Both the position numbers and the translations under genes were made by a program. A DNA stretch of 64,000 nt, from NCBI GenBank assembly GCA_001604565.1, contig LVBV01000016.1:90174-154173 (forward strand), in the 5' to 3' direction. Position 1 is the stretch's first letter. Each line of letters starts with the position of its first letter. Source of the stretch: Puniceicoccales bacterium Verruco_01 (lineage in GTDB: Bacteria > Verrucomicrobiota > Verrucomicrobiia > Opitutales > Oceanipulchritudinaceae). The notes under the pieces were generated by a model. That model saw only the letters and a program-made list of their open reading frames with translations, was not told the DNA's origin and searched no databases. This document shows positions 32,025 through 40,478 of this stretch, piece after piece.

Positions 32025-32771
32025 ATGAAACTCCGCATCCGATTACGCATTGCCGTCCCGCTCGCCGCCGTCCTTACCCTCACCGGATGCAACATCGTCC
32101 CGAAGCCGGTCGAATACTTTCAAGACCGCGTCCAGCCTATGCCCGAGCGCACGCCGATGGCCGACGAGTCCCTGCGTCAGGCCGCGAGGCTCGCCGCCGA
32201 CCGCGCTGCCGCAACGGAACGCGCCGCGCTCTCGACTGACGCCGCTCCTGAGGTCATCCAGCCTGCAAGCGACACCGCCAGCCTGACGAGCGCCGTCTCC
32301 GACCAAGTCGGCCCGCCCGCGAAGTCGTGGCAGGGTGACGTGCCCGCGCTAATCGCCCGCATGGACGCGCAGGAATCCAGCTACCGTCGTGAACTGGAAA
32401 CCTACCGCGCCGAGGTCCGCGAACTGACGGGCAAGAAGATCGAAGGCACCGGCGCGATCCAAGTCGGCTACTTCACGCACCTCATCATCCTAGCCGCCAT
32501 CATGGCCGTCGCGTGGCTCATCTTGAAGATCGTAGCCATCACGAACGCCCCTGTCTCAGTTGGCCTAAAGACGATCGAGGGCGGCAGCAAGTTCCTTGGC
32601 CGCGCCTTCGGGGAACTCGTTGAAGCCGGGCAGGACTTCAAGACCCGCCTAAAGCAGCGCCTAGCCGACAAACCCGAAATTCTGGAATCCATCCTGACAG
32701 ACTTCAAAACCGCCCATCAGTCCAGCCAGAGCCGCGATACGCAGAAGGCGGTAACTGTTTTCAAATCCTAG
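32025..32771 (+). CDS. Phage-type lipoprotein with one membrane segment
   Basis: 248 residues. The signal peptide ends in the lipobox LTLTGC (Cys22). An Ala/Pro-rich periplasmic stretch contains a coiled-coil segment (SSYRRELETYRAEVRELTGKK), then a hydrophobic helix THLIILAAIMAVAWLILKIVAIT near residues 150-172 and a basic C-terminal part. In phages such proteins sit after the tail genes near lysis genes; a spanin-like or other late envelope function is possible. It is the last of the phage-derived genes before the convergent defence operon. Confidence 0.65.
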   Translation: MKLRIRLRIAVPLAAVLTLTGCNIVPKPVEYFQDRVQPMPERTPMADESLRQAARLAADRAAATERAALSTDAAPEVIQPASDTASLTSAVSDQVGPPAKSWQGDVPALIARMDAQESSYRRELETYRAEVRELTGKKIEGTGAIQVGYFTHLIILAAIMAVAWLILKIVAITNAPVSVGLKTIEGGSKFLGRAFGELVEAGQDFKTRLKQRLADKPEILESILTDFKTAHQSSQSRDTQKAVTVFKS

Positions 32772-32880
32772 TCTTCGGTAGTGTCCAGATTTTTGATGCG
32801 GTTGGGTGTAATCGCTTACGGTACAGGAGTCTTTTTCCATGGGCATGGTGAAACATGGGAGCGCAAATCGCTATCTGGGG

Positions 32881-35649
32881 TTACTCGACTTCAATCCAAG
32901 CTATCAGCTCCGCTCGGTAGCTTACACCGCCAGCTACAATGCCTCGTTGGTTTAGCTCGCGCTGGAAAATAGGCTCCACCGTATGTTTGAAAAAATCCAT
33001 GCCGAACAACGTTCCGGTTCCAGCAATTGATTGCGCATGAAAAATCTCATCAGGTTTTCGCTCCCAGTTCGGGATACGCTCGCCATTCTCAGCTACTGCA
33101 ATTGTTACCAGACGTATTTTTCTTTGGCGGCGCTCACCTTCTGTTTCTACTCTCCAGATGCCTAAACAGCCCTTGCGTCCGTCAGCATTACGAACTCGTA
33201 TGCCTATAGAATCAGCCGTTAGGCCGACAAACTGGCGTTGCCAAGCCGCTATCTTGGGGTGATCAAGTCCGAGCAACTCTATGTTCGTGTTGAACTGCGA
33301 ACGTTCTCGATCTGAGGTAAAGATGGAATCAATTTTGCCATTGGATGTTTCGAGTCTGAAATCTCCTGACCCAATCGGCACAAATTGGAGGCCCTGTGAT
33401 TCCGCCGCGCCCTTCACAAAAGAAGTCAACACCTGCACGTCTTTCGATGTGTGAGAGAGCGGTTCGTAGTCTTCAAGTCTGAACCCGTCTAGGTCTTGGA
33501 AGAGTTCAAAAACCGCTGTGCGCGCCTCGGATGCATTCGCCATTGCCGACTGAAGCTCGACTTCTGTACGCCGTAGCTTGGGATCGCGGAGTGCCTCCGC
33601 ATAGAGTTTTTGGTAGTTTATCCCCTCAGAGAGTTGGCCGAGAATTTGTGCCCTAAGGTCTTCGGCTGCGTTTCCGTGCTCGTCAAGTTTTCCGAGTGTT
33701 TGTGCAATAGCCTTCAGCTTGTCTTCCAACATCAGGAAGATGCTACCCTCGATTGTGTCAGATAATACTAGGTTGTAAACTTGAGCAGTGTTTTGCTGAC
33801 CATATCTATGGATGCGTCCGATGCGTTGCTCCATGTCCATCGGGTTAAACGGCAGATCGAAGTTGAAAAGAATACGAGCGTGCTGGAGGTTGATACCCTC
33901 TCGTCCTGCCGCCGTGCATATCATCACGCGCGGACCATCTGGGTCTTTGAAACGCTTCTCTGCAGCCGTTTTTGAACCGTGATCTCCTCCTCGTAGCACA
34001 ACGACACCCTTCCCGGGAAAATAGTGTTCGATGCACGAGCCAAGCATCTCGACGCTGCCAAGGTATGTCGCGAATATCACCATTTTCTCGCGTGGGTTTT
34101 GACCCCAGAGAATATTCATCGCTCCCAAGAGCTTCTGAACCTTGGTCTCCAATTCCTTGGGGAAAGACGCGAGCACTTGACGAATCATATTGCGCTCCTC
34201 GGGAAGCGCCACTTCGACTGCGTTTACTGCGGTGTCCTCGGCGGCCTCAATTGTAGCTTCCGATGTATAGGTGTCGGATGCGAGCGCCAGTTCTTCCTCC
34301 TTGAATTTCTTGAGCAGTTTTCGCCGAATATCTGCGAGGATTCTATCAGTCTCTGCATCGCCAATTGGATCAGCATCTAGTCGGAACTCGGACCTAATCA
34401 GTTCTCTCGCTTCCTGCCATGATTGGTTGCGTTTCTCCACTTCGTGCTCGGAGTCGAAGACGATCCCCTCCTGCACGGTGAGAGCTATCAAACGCCGCCG
34501 CAGGGTGCGGCTTACGGCTGCAAAGCTTGACGCCGCTATCTTCTGGAAAATCGTCATAACAAAGCCAAGCGCTATACCCTTGCTGCCCTTGCGCTTAGCG
34601 AGTGCGAAACCTTCTGCCAGATACTCCGTCAACAGGCTATAAAATACATTTTCTTCAGGAGACATCAGAAAGCTTTCCGTATGCACCCAGCGTCGGGCGA
34701 AGAGCGGGGATCCGTCTGGTTTGCACGCGTCGGCTTTCGTTCTACGCACTACGACTGCGTTGAGCCGATGACGCTTCTCTACCATCTCTTGAGCATTCTG
34801 GAAAAGCGTGGGATCAAGCAATTGCACCAGCATCCAGAACCGAAAATGATCCCCTTGATGTGGAGTTGCTGAGAGGAGAATCAAGTCTCGGGACTTCCTC
34901 CGCAATAGCTCGGCGAGTTTATAGTTCAAAGTCTTTTTCACTTTCCCACCATCTTGATAGGCGGTGAGATGATGGGCCTCGTCGAACACGATCAGATCCC
35001 AGTCTGGCGCAGCTTCGAGGCGCTGCATTCGCTCTTTGAGCTTCAATGTGTCGATGCTGGCGATGAGAAAGTTGTGTTTGACGAACGCGTTGGAACGGCG
35101 GTCGCTCACATCGCCCTCGCGACCGAAAACCTCAAAGTTAAGATTGAATACCTCGTTAAGTTCTCGGTGCCAGTTGTTCACCAACCCGGCGGGTACCACC
35201 ATGAGGGCACGTTTCATTTCGCCTCGGCTTGCCAGCTCGCGGAGGATGAGCGCCGTTTCGATTGTCTTGCCAAGCCCGACTTCGTCGGCGACGAGGAAGC
35301 GACGTGGTGACGTGGTGGCGACTCGATGAACCAGCACGACTTGGTGTGGCAGCAGGTCGATCCTCGCCGAGGTGAGGCTCGCCGCGCTGTCCAGTAAGGG
35401 CAGCCGATTGGCTAGATAGGCGAGCCACGCCCTGTGATTACGGGTTGGGTCTCCATGTGCGTTGAGTATGATTTCCTCGGTGCGCGAGCGTAGGGGTGCA
35501 AGAGTCGTAACCAGAACCTGACGTTCGCCACTAGCGAAGAAGCAACGGACAAAACCGTCTCCAAGTTGGGCAACAACAACGCCTTCGCCGAAATCGCGAT
35601 GAGTGACGCGGCTTCCGGGAGAAATTGACTCATTGGCAGACTGCATCAC
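32881..35649 (-). CDS. SNF2-family helicase/ATPase of a BREX-like operon (BrxHII-like)
   Basis: 922 residues. Superfamily 2 motifs: DEVGLGKTIETALIL (I, near residue 120), LMVVPAGLV (Ia), IVFDEAHHLT (II), LLSATPHQGD (III), then after a long insert VMICTAAGREGINLQHA and QRIGRIHRYGQQNTAQVYNLV (V/VI). The N-terminal 55 residues form a small beta domain (GEGVVVAQLGDGFVRCFF). Helicases of this type accompany DUF1156 methylases and PglZ in type 3 BREX-like loci. The last gene of the leftward operon; ATGA overlap at 35646. ATP-driven translocation on phage DNA is presumed. Confidence 0.88.
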   Translation of the reverse strand: MMQSANESISPGSRVTHRDFGEGVVVAQLGDGFVRCFFASGERQVLVTTLAPLRSRTEEIILNAHGDPTRNHRAWLAYLANRLPLLDSAASLTSARIDLLPHQVVLVHRVATTSPRRFLVADEVGLGKTIETALILRELASRGEMKRALMVVPAGLVNNWHRELNEVFNLNFEVFGREGDVSDRRSNAFVKHNFLIASIDTLKLKERMQRLEAAPDWDLIVFDEAHHLTAYQDGGKVKKTLNYKLAELLRRKSRDLILLSATPHQGDHFRFWMLVQLLDPTLFQNAQEMVEKRHRLNAVVVRRTKADACKPDGSPLFARRWVHTESFLMSPEENVFYSLLTEYLAEGFALAKRKGSKGIALGFVMTIFQKIAASSFAAVSRTLRRRLIALTVQEGIVFDSEHEVEKRNQSWQEARELIRSEFRLDADPIGDAETDRILADIRRKLLKKFKEEELALASDTYTSEATIEAAEDTAVNAVEVALPEERNMIRQVLASFPKELETKVQKLLGAMNILWGQNPREKMVIFATYLGSVEMLGSCIEHYFPGKGVVVLRGGDHGSKTAAEKRFKDPDGPRVMICTAAGREGINLQHARILFNFDLPFNPMDMEQRIGRIHRYGQQNTAQVYNLVLSDTIEGSIFLMLEDKLKAIAQTLGKLDEHGNAAEDLRAQILGQLSEGINYQKLYAEALRDPKLRRTEVELQSAMANASEARTAVFELFQDLDGFRLEDYEPLSHTSKDVQVLTSFVKGAAESQGLQFVPIGSGDFRLETSNGKIDSIFTSDRERSQFNTNIELLGLDHPKIAAWQRQFVGLTADSIGIRVRNADGRKGCLGIWRVETEGERRQRKIRLVTIAVAENGERIPNWERKPDEIFHAQSIAGTGTLFGMDFFKHTVEPIFQRELNQRGIVAGGVSYRAELIAWIEVE

Positions 35650-36179
35650 GAAACCCTCTGAAGGAAGATGCCGATGCCGTGCTCTTGGTCGGTGTAACCT
35701 GTTGGTACGATGCGAGCGATGTCACTCTGAGCGCCATTCCAGATACAATGGCTAATCGGAATTGTCTCGCCGCCATAACCGGGCGCGGACTTCCAGATAA
35801 CCGAGTCGTCCGCCCTGCGATGTTCGAAGCGGCGGCGGTTCACCATCCAGAAAATCAAAGCCGCTTCTTGGCCTCCATTCGCGACTTCGGCCTGAAATTC
35901 ACGGATCGCAGGGAGCAGCTTGCTCTGCATCCACTCCGTGGCTGTTTCTGGCGTCATGGAGTCGATGGCGGCGTCTAGTCCGGCTACGATGATTGTCCGG
36001 CCATCTTTGCCTGTGAAGTTGTCTTCGCGCTCTGGCCAGCCTTCGGCCTTCCAGCGGAACCATTGCCTCAGTGACAATGCCTTCGCCATCGTGCCTAGCT
36101 TGGCCAACTCTGAAGCATCCCATATCACAGAGACACCTCGCTTTGTCCAAATTATGGAGTCGTTGAGATTGGCTTTCAT
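35646..36179 (-). CDS. Small accessory protein of the BREX-like operon
   Basis: 177 residues, no catalytic motif recognised. Notable patches are SIIWTKRGVSVIWDASELAKLGTMAKALS, GKDGRTIIVAGLDAAIDSM and AALIFWMVNRRRFEHRRADDSVIWKSAPGY. Its size and position between the DUF1156 methylase and SNF2 helicase fit the DUF3780-type proteins reported in related defence loci, but I cannot confirm that family by eye. Coupled to both neighbours (3-bp gap, 4-bp overlap), so it is an integral operon member. Confidence 0.75.
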   Translation of the reverse strand: MKANLNDSIIWTKRGVSVIWDASELAKLGTMAKALSLRQWFRWKAEGWPEREDNFTGKDGRTIIVAGLDAAIDSMTPETATEWMQSKLLPAIREFQAEVANGGQEAALIFWMVNRRRFEHRRADDSVIWKSAPGYGGETIPISHCIWNGAQSDIARIVPTGYTDQEHGIGIFLQRVS

Positions 36180-36182
36180 GGA

Positions 36183-39100
36183 TTACTCGACCTCCTCGCT
36201 GAAACCGAATTCGGCCTGCATAGCTCGCACGGCGGGCTTGTGGCTTTCCATCCAGTCATCGTAAAGGCGCTGCGCCCTGTAGGCTGCCTCCTTCACGGTT
36301 TGGCTGGCCCCGTTTTTCCCGAACCATACAAGCAAATCAGGAATGGCAGGGTGATGCAGGAAGTTGGGACTGTTGAGCGTATCCCAGACTTTGATGCCAC
36401 TATCAATGTAGCTGGCCCCGATTAGGAACAGAGTTTGGTCAAGGTCGCGCGCCATGCCCTTGCGGTTTTGGCCCTTCCACGCGCGTGCCCAAGCCAGTGG
36501 ATCGACCATGCGGTAGGTCTTGCCGTCCTTCTCGCACCATCCGCGCTTTTCGAAATCTGCGGGAGACATGCCGGTGCCGCGCAGATACTTTTGCAATTGG
36601 TCGTTGGGAACCTCATCAGTCTTGCGGAATATGCGAAGGAATTGGCGGGAGAACGCCTCTGCCGTCACCGGTGGCGCGTCACTGGACTTTTCCTCGTCAT
36701 CATCGATAAGCTGATTGATGCCGACCAAGGCCTCGCGGAGCGTAAATTCGCGCCCCTGCTCCACAAAGACCTGCCCGTAGTGCTGGGAATAGTATTCGAG
36801 CGCCTTGCCGCGTTTGATGACGCGGAGGTCAGCATCGGGCAAACCGGCATTCTGATGCTGTTCGAGCATCGACTTGAGCGCCCTTACGTCGTCCATGATC
36901 CGTCGCCGCAACCGTGCCCAACTGATGCGAACGGGTTCGGTTAGACGTTTGCGGCAGACATGAATAATGTCATACTCGATAGTTTGTGAACCAAATGTTC
37001 CGGGTTTTGCACCTTCGCCTTTGGTTTCGTCGCTGCGAATCGGGTATGTTGCCTCCAGATAGTATCCAGCGTTGAAGAGACTTTCGAGTACGTCCACCCA
37101 TGGTTCGTCTTCACTATGGTGAAATGTAAAGGCCAACAATCCACCGGGCTTAAGGACACGGTAGGACTCTTTCCAGCAATCGGTGAGGATTTGGCGATAG
37201 AACGCGTCTGGATCTTCCTGCCGTGCACGGTTTGCTACTGCTTCCAATGCTTTCGGTGTGTATTCGAGTGAGAATTGTTCTGGATAGCGGTTCTGCAGAG
37301 CGAGCCGCAGCCACACATAAAAGAAATCTGATAACTCCGAATAGTGCAGCAAGCCGCCAAAAGGAGGATCGGTAATGACGAGATCAATAGTGCCTCTTTC
37401 GATCTGGTGTAATTCGGTAGATGACTGACAAGAAATTGCCAGAGATCCCTTTAACTTATCGCTTGTATGCACAAAAACACTCTTCCCGGTTACCGCATCG
37501 GCTACTTGGGAATGAATGGCTGATAGAAAACGTTTTGAGATAAGTTCGTTAGGTTTGAGTTGCCACTCGCCAGCTTCGACAAGTCCTAGAAAACAAGATT
37601 GCCAATTCCCTCTACCCAGTTGATGAAATACATTATTTTCAATAGATAATGCCTTGGGGTGAAAGTTATTATTAGAAAACATTGGCTCCATCTGGTCGGC
37701 GTTCTTGTTCCAGATTGTAAATAGGTTCATGTTTCTTAAATACTGTTGGAATACGCTCAACATCGACTCAAGTGATGCCTCAGAGTAGCCTCTGCGGGAG
37801 GCTATGCATTTGAGTAATTGGGTATGAACCAAGAGTTGGAGCGGGTTGAACATTTTCCACCAGTGAGTGTAACCGTGATTTGGGATGCCTCCATTGTTCA
37901 TGTGGGTCATAAACCCGTAGGGAAGTTCACTTTTCGGCCAATACGGATTTAAGTCTGATGCTGATCGGGACGTCCACTCTTTGAGGGCAGCCTCATAACG
38001 ATTCGTGGAAGACGCAGTTGCAAAAAATCTTCCGTTGTATGGAAATCCAGTGCTGTCTCGATGTTTGCTATATGCCTGAATGATGTAAGGAGCTATAGGT
38101 CCTGTTTTTCTTGATTTCTTAATGCTCTCAAGTACGTCTTGTTGTCTGCCACACGTAGGTGCCTGGCAATTAAACGTCGACTTCTTGGGAACATTTCCGC
38201 CCTCTTTCCCTGTCGAAAATGTAATTCCTGTCACAGGGCATGTGACCATCTCGGGTAATTTACCCCGGAATTCGACCAATTTTAGTGTCTTAGCACGTTC
38301 CCGATACCAACGAACGGTGGATTCGATATCGTCGGTCGCCGACCCGCCGAGAGGTAGGCCCTCAGCATCCGTCGGGCCGCATCCCTTCAACCAGTCGGGA
38401 TGCATGAGCAGGGTCAGCTCCACCTTTTTGTTGACCGCCTTGCCTCCGAGGCTCACGGAGTCCCCGCGCAGGCGGCCAGCAAGGTCCGTGTGAACCTTGC
38501 CACAGTGCGGGCAGGTGAATTCACCTCGCGCATTCATCGAGGCGAAAGGTTTTTCGTCGGGAGACAGTGCCAAAGAGGCGTCTGGGGCCATGCGCGCCGG
38601 GAATTGCTCTACGTCAAAATTTTTTCCGCACGAGCACTCGAAGTCTGGCCAGTGCTTCACCGATAGCGTTTTGATGGCAATAACAGGCGTCTTCATCAGC
38701 GGCGTGCGATGTCCACAGTTCGGCGATTCGCAGGGGCCATGTTTCGCCCAGAAGGTATAGATGATTTCAGGTCCCTCGTAGCGGTATTGAGGGCGATCCT
38801 GCCATGGCACAGTCCAAATGTTGAAGTCGTCCGGCAGCTTATCCCACTGATCGGGTGCATCGGGTCTGCGCTTGAACCAGATGCCCTTTTCGCCATCGGG
38901 TCCGTCGCAGGTGAAATAGGGCATGAGGTAGGGTTTCACCTCGGCCTCAATCTCAGCGAAGAGGCGTTTGACTTCATTCACGTCTACGGGCGTGACCTCG
39001 TTTTTCACCACGAACCATGCTACGGGGTTGAGATCACAGCCGAACATATTCATGCCGAGGCGAGATCCCTCGACGAGGGTGGTGCCTCCTCCCATGAAGA

Positions 39101-39473
39101 GGTCACCCACTTGAAGATTCTGAAACGCCGGATTGTTCTGGTGGTTGCCGTAATAGGCCTTCCAGATCTTTGCCGCCGATTCCGACTCATCCTCAGGGGC
39201 TCTGGTTGCAGCAGCAAGCAACATTGTACGGAAGACACAGGAATTTCGTCGCGCCCACCACTTTGATACCTGATATATCGGTTTTCTTGTGGCTCCCGAA
39301 CTTCCTTCGATCTGTGCTATTTCGTTGATCGGTATGATCGGAAAATCGACCTCTAAGCAGGTCTTGGGGCGATTGGGGTCGGAGAAATCAACCGAGTCGA
39401 GGGTCCAAGGCTTCCCTGCGCCTACGAGTTCGGCGATTTCATCGATGATTCGTTCTTTTTTACTACGGGCCAT
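36183..39473 (-). CDS. DUF1156 adenine-specific DNA methylase (PglXI-like)
   Basis: 1096 residues. The DUF1156 N-terminus (FPIIPINEIAQIEGSSGATRKPIYQVSKWWARR) is followed by SAM motif I VGDLFMGGGTTLVEGSRLG with GCDLNPVA. Cys-rich zinc ribbons follow (CESPNCG, CSCGKNF, CPHCGK). Motif IV is DLVITDPPFGGLLHYSELSDFFYVW near residue 690, with PGGLLAFTFHHSEDEPW later. In BREX type 3 the corresponding methylase marks host DNA to distinguish self. Target site unknown. Lower GC and AT-rich codons in the middle (37.3-38.2 kb) suggest a separate origin from the element backbone. Confidence 0.9.
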   Translation of the reverse strand: MARSKKERIIDEIAELVGAGKPWTLDSVDFSDPNRPKTCLEVDFPIIPINEIAQIEGSSGATRKPIYQVSKWWARRNSCVFRTMLLAAATRAPEDESESAAKIWKAYYGNHQNNPAFQNLQVGDLFMGGGTTLVEGSRLGMNMFGCDLNPVAWFVVKNEVTPVDVNEVKRLFAEIEAEVKPYLMPYFTCDGPDGEKGIWFKRRPDAPDQWDKLPDDFNIWTVPWQDRPQYRYEGPEIIYTFWAKHGPCESPNCGHRTPLMKTPVIAIKTLSVKHWPDFECSCGKNFDVEQFPARMAPDASLALSPDEKPFASMNARGEFTCPHCGKVHTDLAGRLRGDSVSLGGKAVNKKVELTLLMHPDWLKGCGPTDAEGLPLGGSATDDIESTVRWYRERAKTLKLVEFRGKLPEMVTCPVTGITFSTGKEGGNVPKKSTFNCQAPTCGRQQDVLESIKKSRKTGPIAPYIIQAYSKHRDSTGFPYNGRFFATASSTNRYEAALKEWTSRSASDLNPYWPKSELPYGFMTHMNNGGIPNHGYTHWWKMFNPLQLLVHTQLLKCIASRRGYSEASLESMLSVFQQYLRNMNLFTIWNKNADQMEPMFSNNNFHPKALSIENNVFHQLGRGNWQSCFLGLVEAGEWQLKPNELISKRFLSAIHSQVADAVTGKSVFVHTSDKLKGSLAISCQSSTELHQIERGTIDLVITDPPFGGLLHYSELSDFFYVWLRLALQNRYPEQFSLEYTPKALEAVANRARQEDPDAFYRQILTDCWKESYRVLKPGGLLAFTFHHSEDEPWVDVLESLFNAGYYLEATYPIRSDETKGEGAKPGTFGSQTIEYDIIHVCRKRLTEPVRISWARLRRRIMDDVRALKSMLEQHQNAGLPDADLRVIKRGKALEYYSQHYGQVFVEQGREFTLREALVGINQLIDDDEEKSSDAPPVTAEAFSRQFLRIFRKTDEVPNDQLQKYLRGTGMSPADFEKRGWCEKDGKTYRMVDPLAWARAWKGQNRKGMARDLDQTLFLIGASYIDSGIKVWDTLNSPNFLHHPAIPDLLVWFGKNGASQTVKEAAYRAQRLYDDWMESHKPAVRAMQAEFGFSEEVE

Positions 39474-39485
39474 GCGGGAAGGGCG

Positions 39486-40478
39486 TTAAAGTTTCGAGAG
39501 GGTTAGGAAGGGCACAAAGGTTTCCAATAGCGTAAGTCCTCCGTGCGATAGCGTTTTATTACCGCCGGGGACTGCCCATTTAGTACGGCCAAGCGCCATG
39601 CTCCAGCGTCCGGTCGGGCAATCGAGCGTGAGAGCCAATGGGGGCAACCACTCGCGTGAAGTGAGCTCGCCCTGACGGTATCGGTTCGCACCAAAGTTAT
39701 CGCGCAGGTAAGCCTTTTCATCCTGTTCTGCATCGTGAAACGAACCAGTGTCAGCGTAACCGTGGTCGGAGGTGATGAGCACCTCGCGTCCGGTGGCGAG
39801 CTGCGCTACGAGCGCCCAGAAGTCGTCAGATCGGAGTTGCTGTACGACTTCGGGGAGTAGCTCTCGGATGCCCTTGCCGTGACCGGCTAGGTCATGAACG
39901 CGGAGGTCTGGCCATTCGTGCCAGATGAAAACTCGCGGAGTATGTGGGATAATCTTGGCAAGATCTGCCCACGGGAGCTGGTTTGTGATTGTATATGCGC
40001 CTGTTACCTTATGTGCGCCTCCCGCACCGTTGTTATCAAGGGCGCCTCGATGCGAAAACCCCAGTGACTTGGCGTATGCGTTTGTTTCGGCGGGAAGCTC
40101 GGATCCGCATAATTCGGTATTGCCAACAGAGAAGCCGCGTTTTTTCGCTTCTGCGACGAGCAAAGGCACCTCGCGTGCGGATAAACCATCAAGCACGATT
40201 ACTGCTTTGCCGCCGTGGCCGCTGTGCCACCAGTCAAGAAGGGATGCGCTGCCTCGTGGTATGTCGTGGGAGAAATCGTTCCAAAGCGACCATGCCGCGC
40301 CGCCTAGGCAAAGTTCCATGGGTTCTATGGCCTTCTCGCGACGAATCAGCTCCTCAACAGGGTTATTCTCTCCGAAAGGAGCGAAAAAATGGTATTTGAG
40401 TTCATTCCGGATCGCTGCCCAAGCAGTTTGGGAATCATCGGCGAGTAGGCATTGTACGATATTGTCAGGCAGAGCCAT
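39486..40478 (-). CDS. Compact PglZ-domain protein
   Basis: 330 residues with alkaline-phosphatase-superfamily signatures of PglZ: KAVIVLDGLSAREVPLL (metal Asp near residue 92), VLITSDHGYADTG near 230 and LSHGGLTLLETFVPFLTL at the C-terminus (HGG-x-x-x-E-x-x-VP). PglZ is the hallmark of BREX/Pgl systems, where it is usually 600-900 residues; this copy is reduced to little more than the domain. Its ATG follows directly on the stop of the ATPase gene (TAA-ATG). Probable role: nuclease or phosphodiesterase-type activity, or interaction with the methylase. Confidence 0.83.
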   Translation of the reverse strand: MALPDNIVQCLLADDSQTAWAAIRNELKYHFFAPFGENNPVEELIRREKAIEPMELCLGGAAWSLWNDFSHDIPRGSASLLDWWHSGHGGKAVIVLDGLSAREVPLLVAEAKKRGFSVGNTELCGSELPAETNAYAKSLGFSHRGALDNNGAGGAHKVTGAYTITNQLPWADLAKIIPHTPRVFIWHEWPDLRVHDLAGHGKGIRELLPEVVQQLRSDDFWALVAQLATGREVLITSDHGYADTGSFHDAEQDEKAYLRDNFGANRYRQGELTSREWLPPLALTLDCPTGRWSMALGRTKWAVPGGNKTLSHGGLTLLETFVPFLTLSKL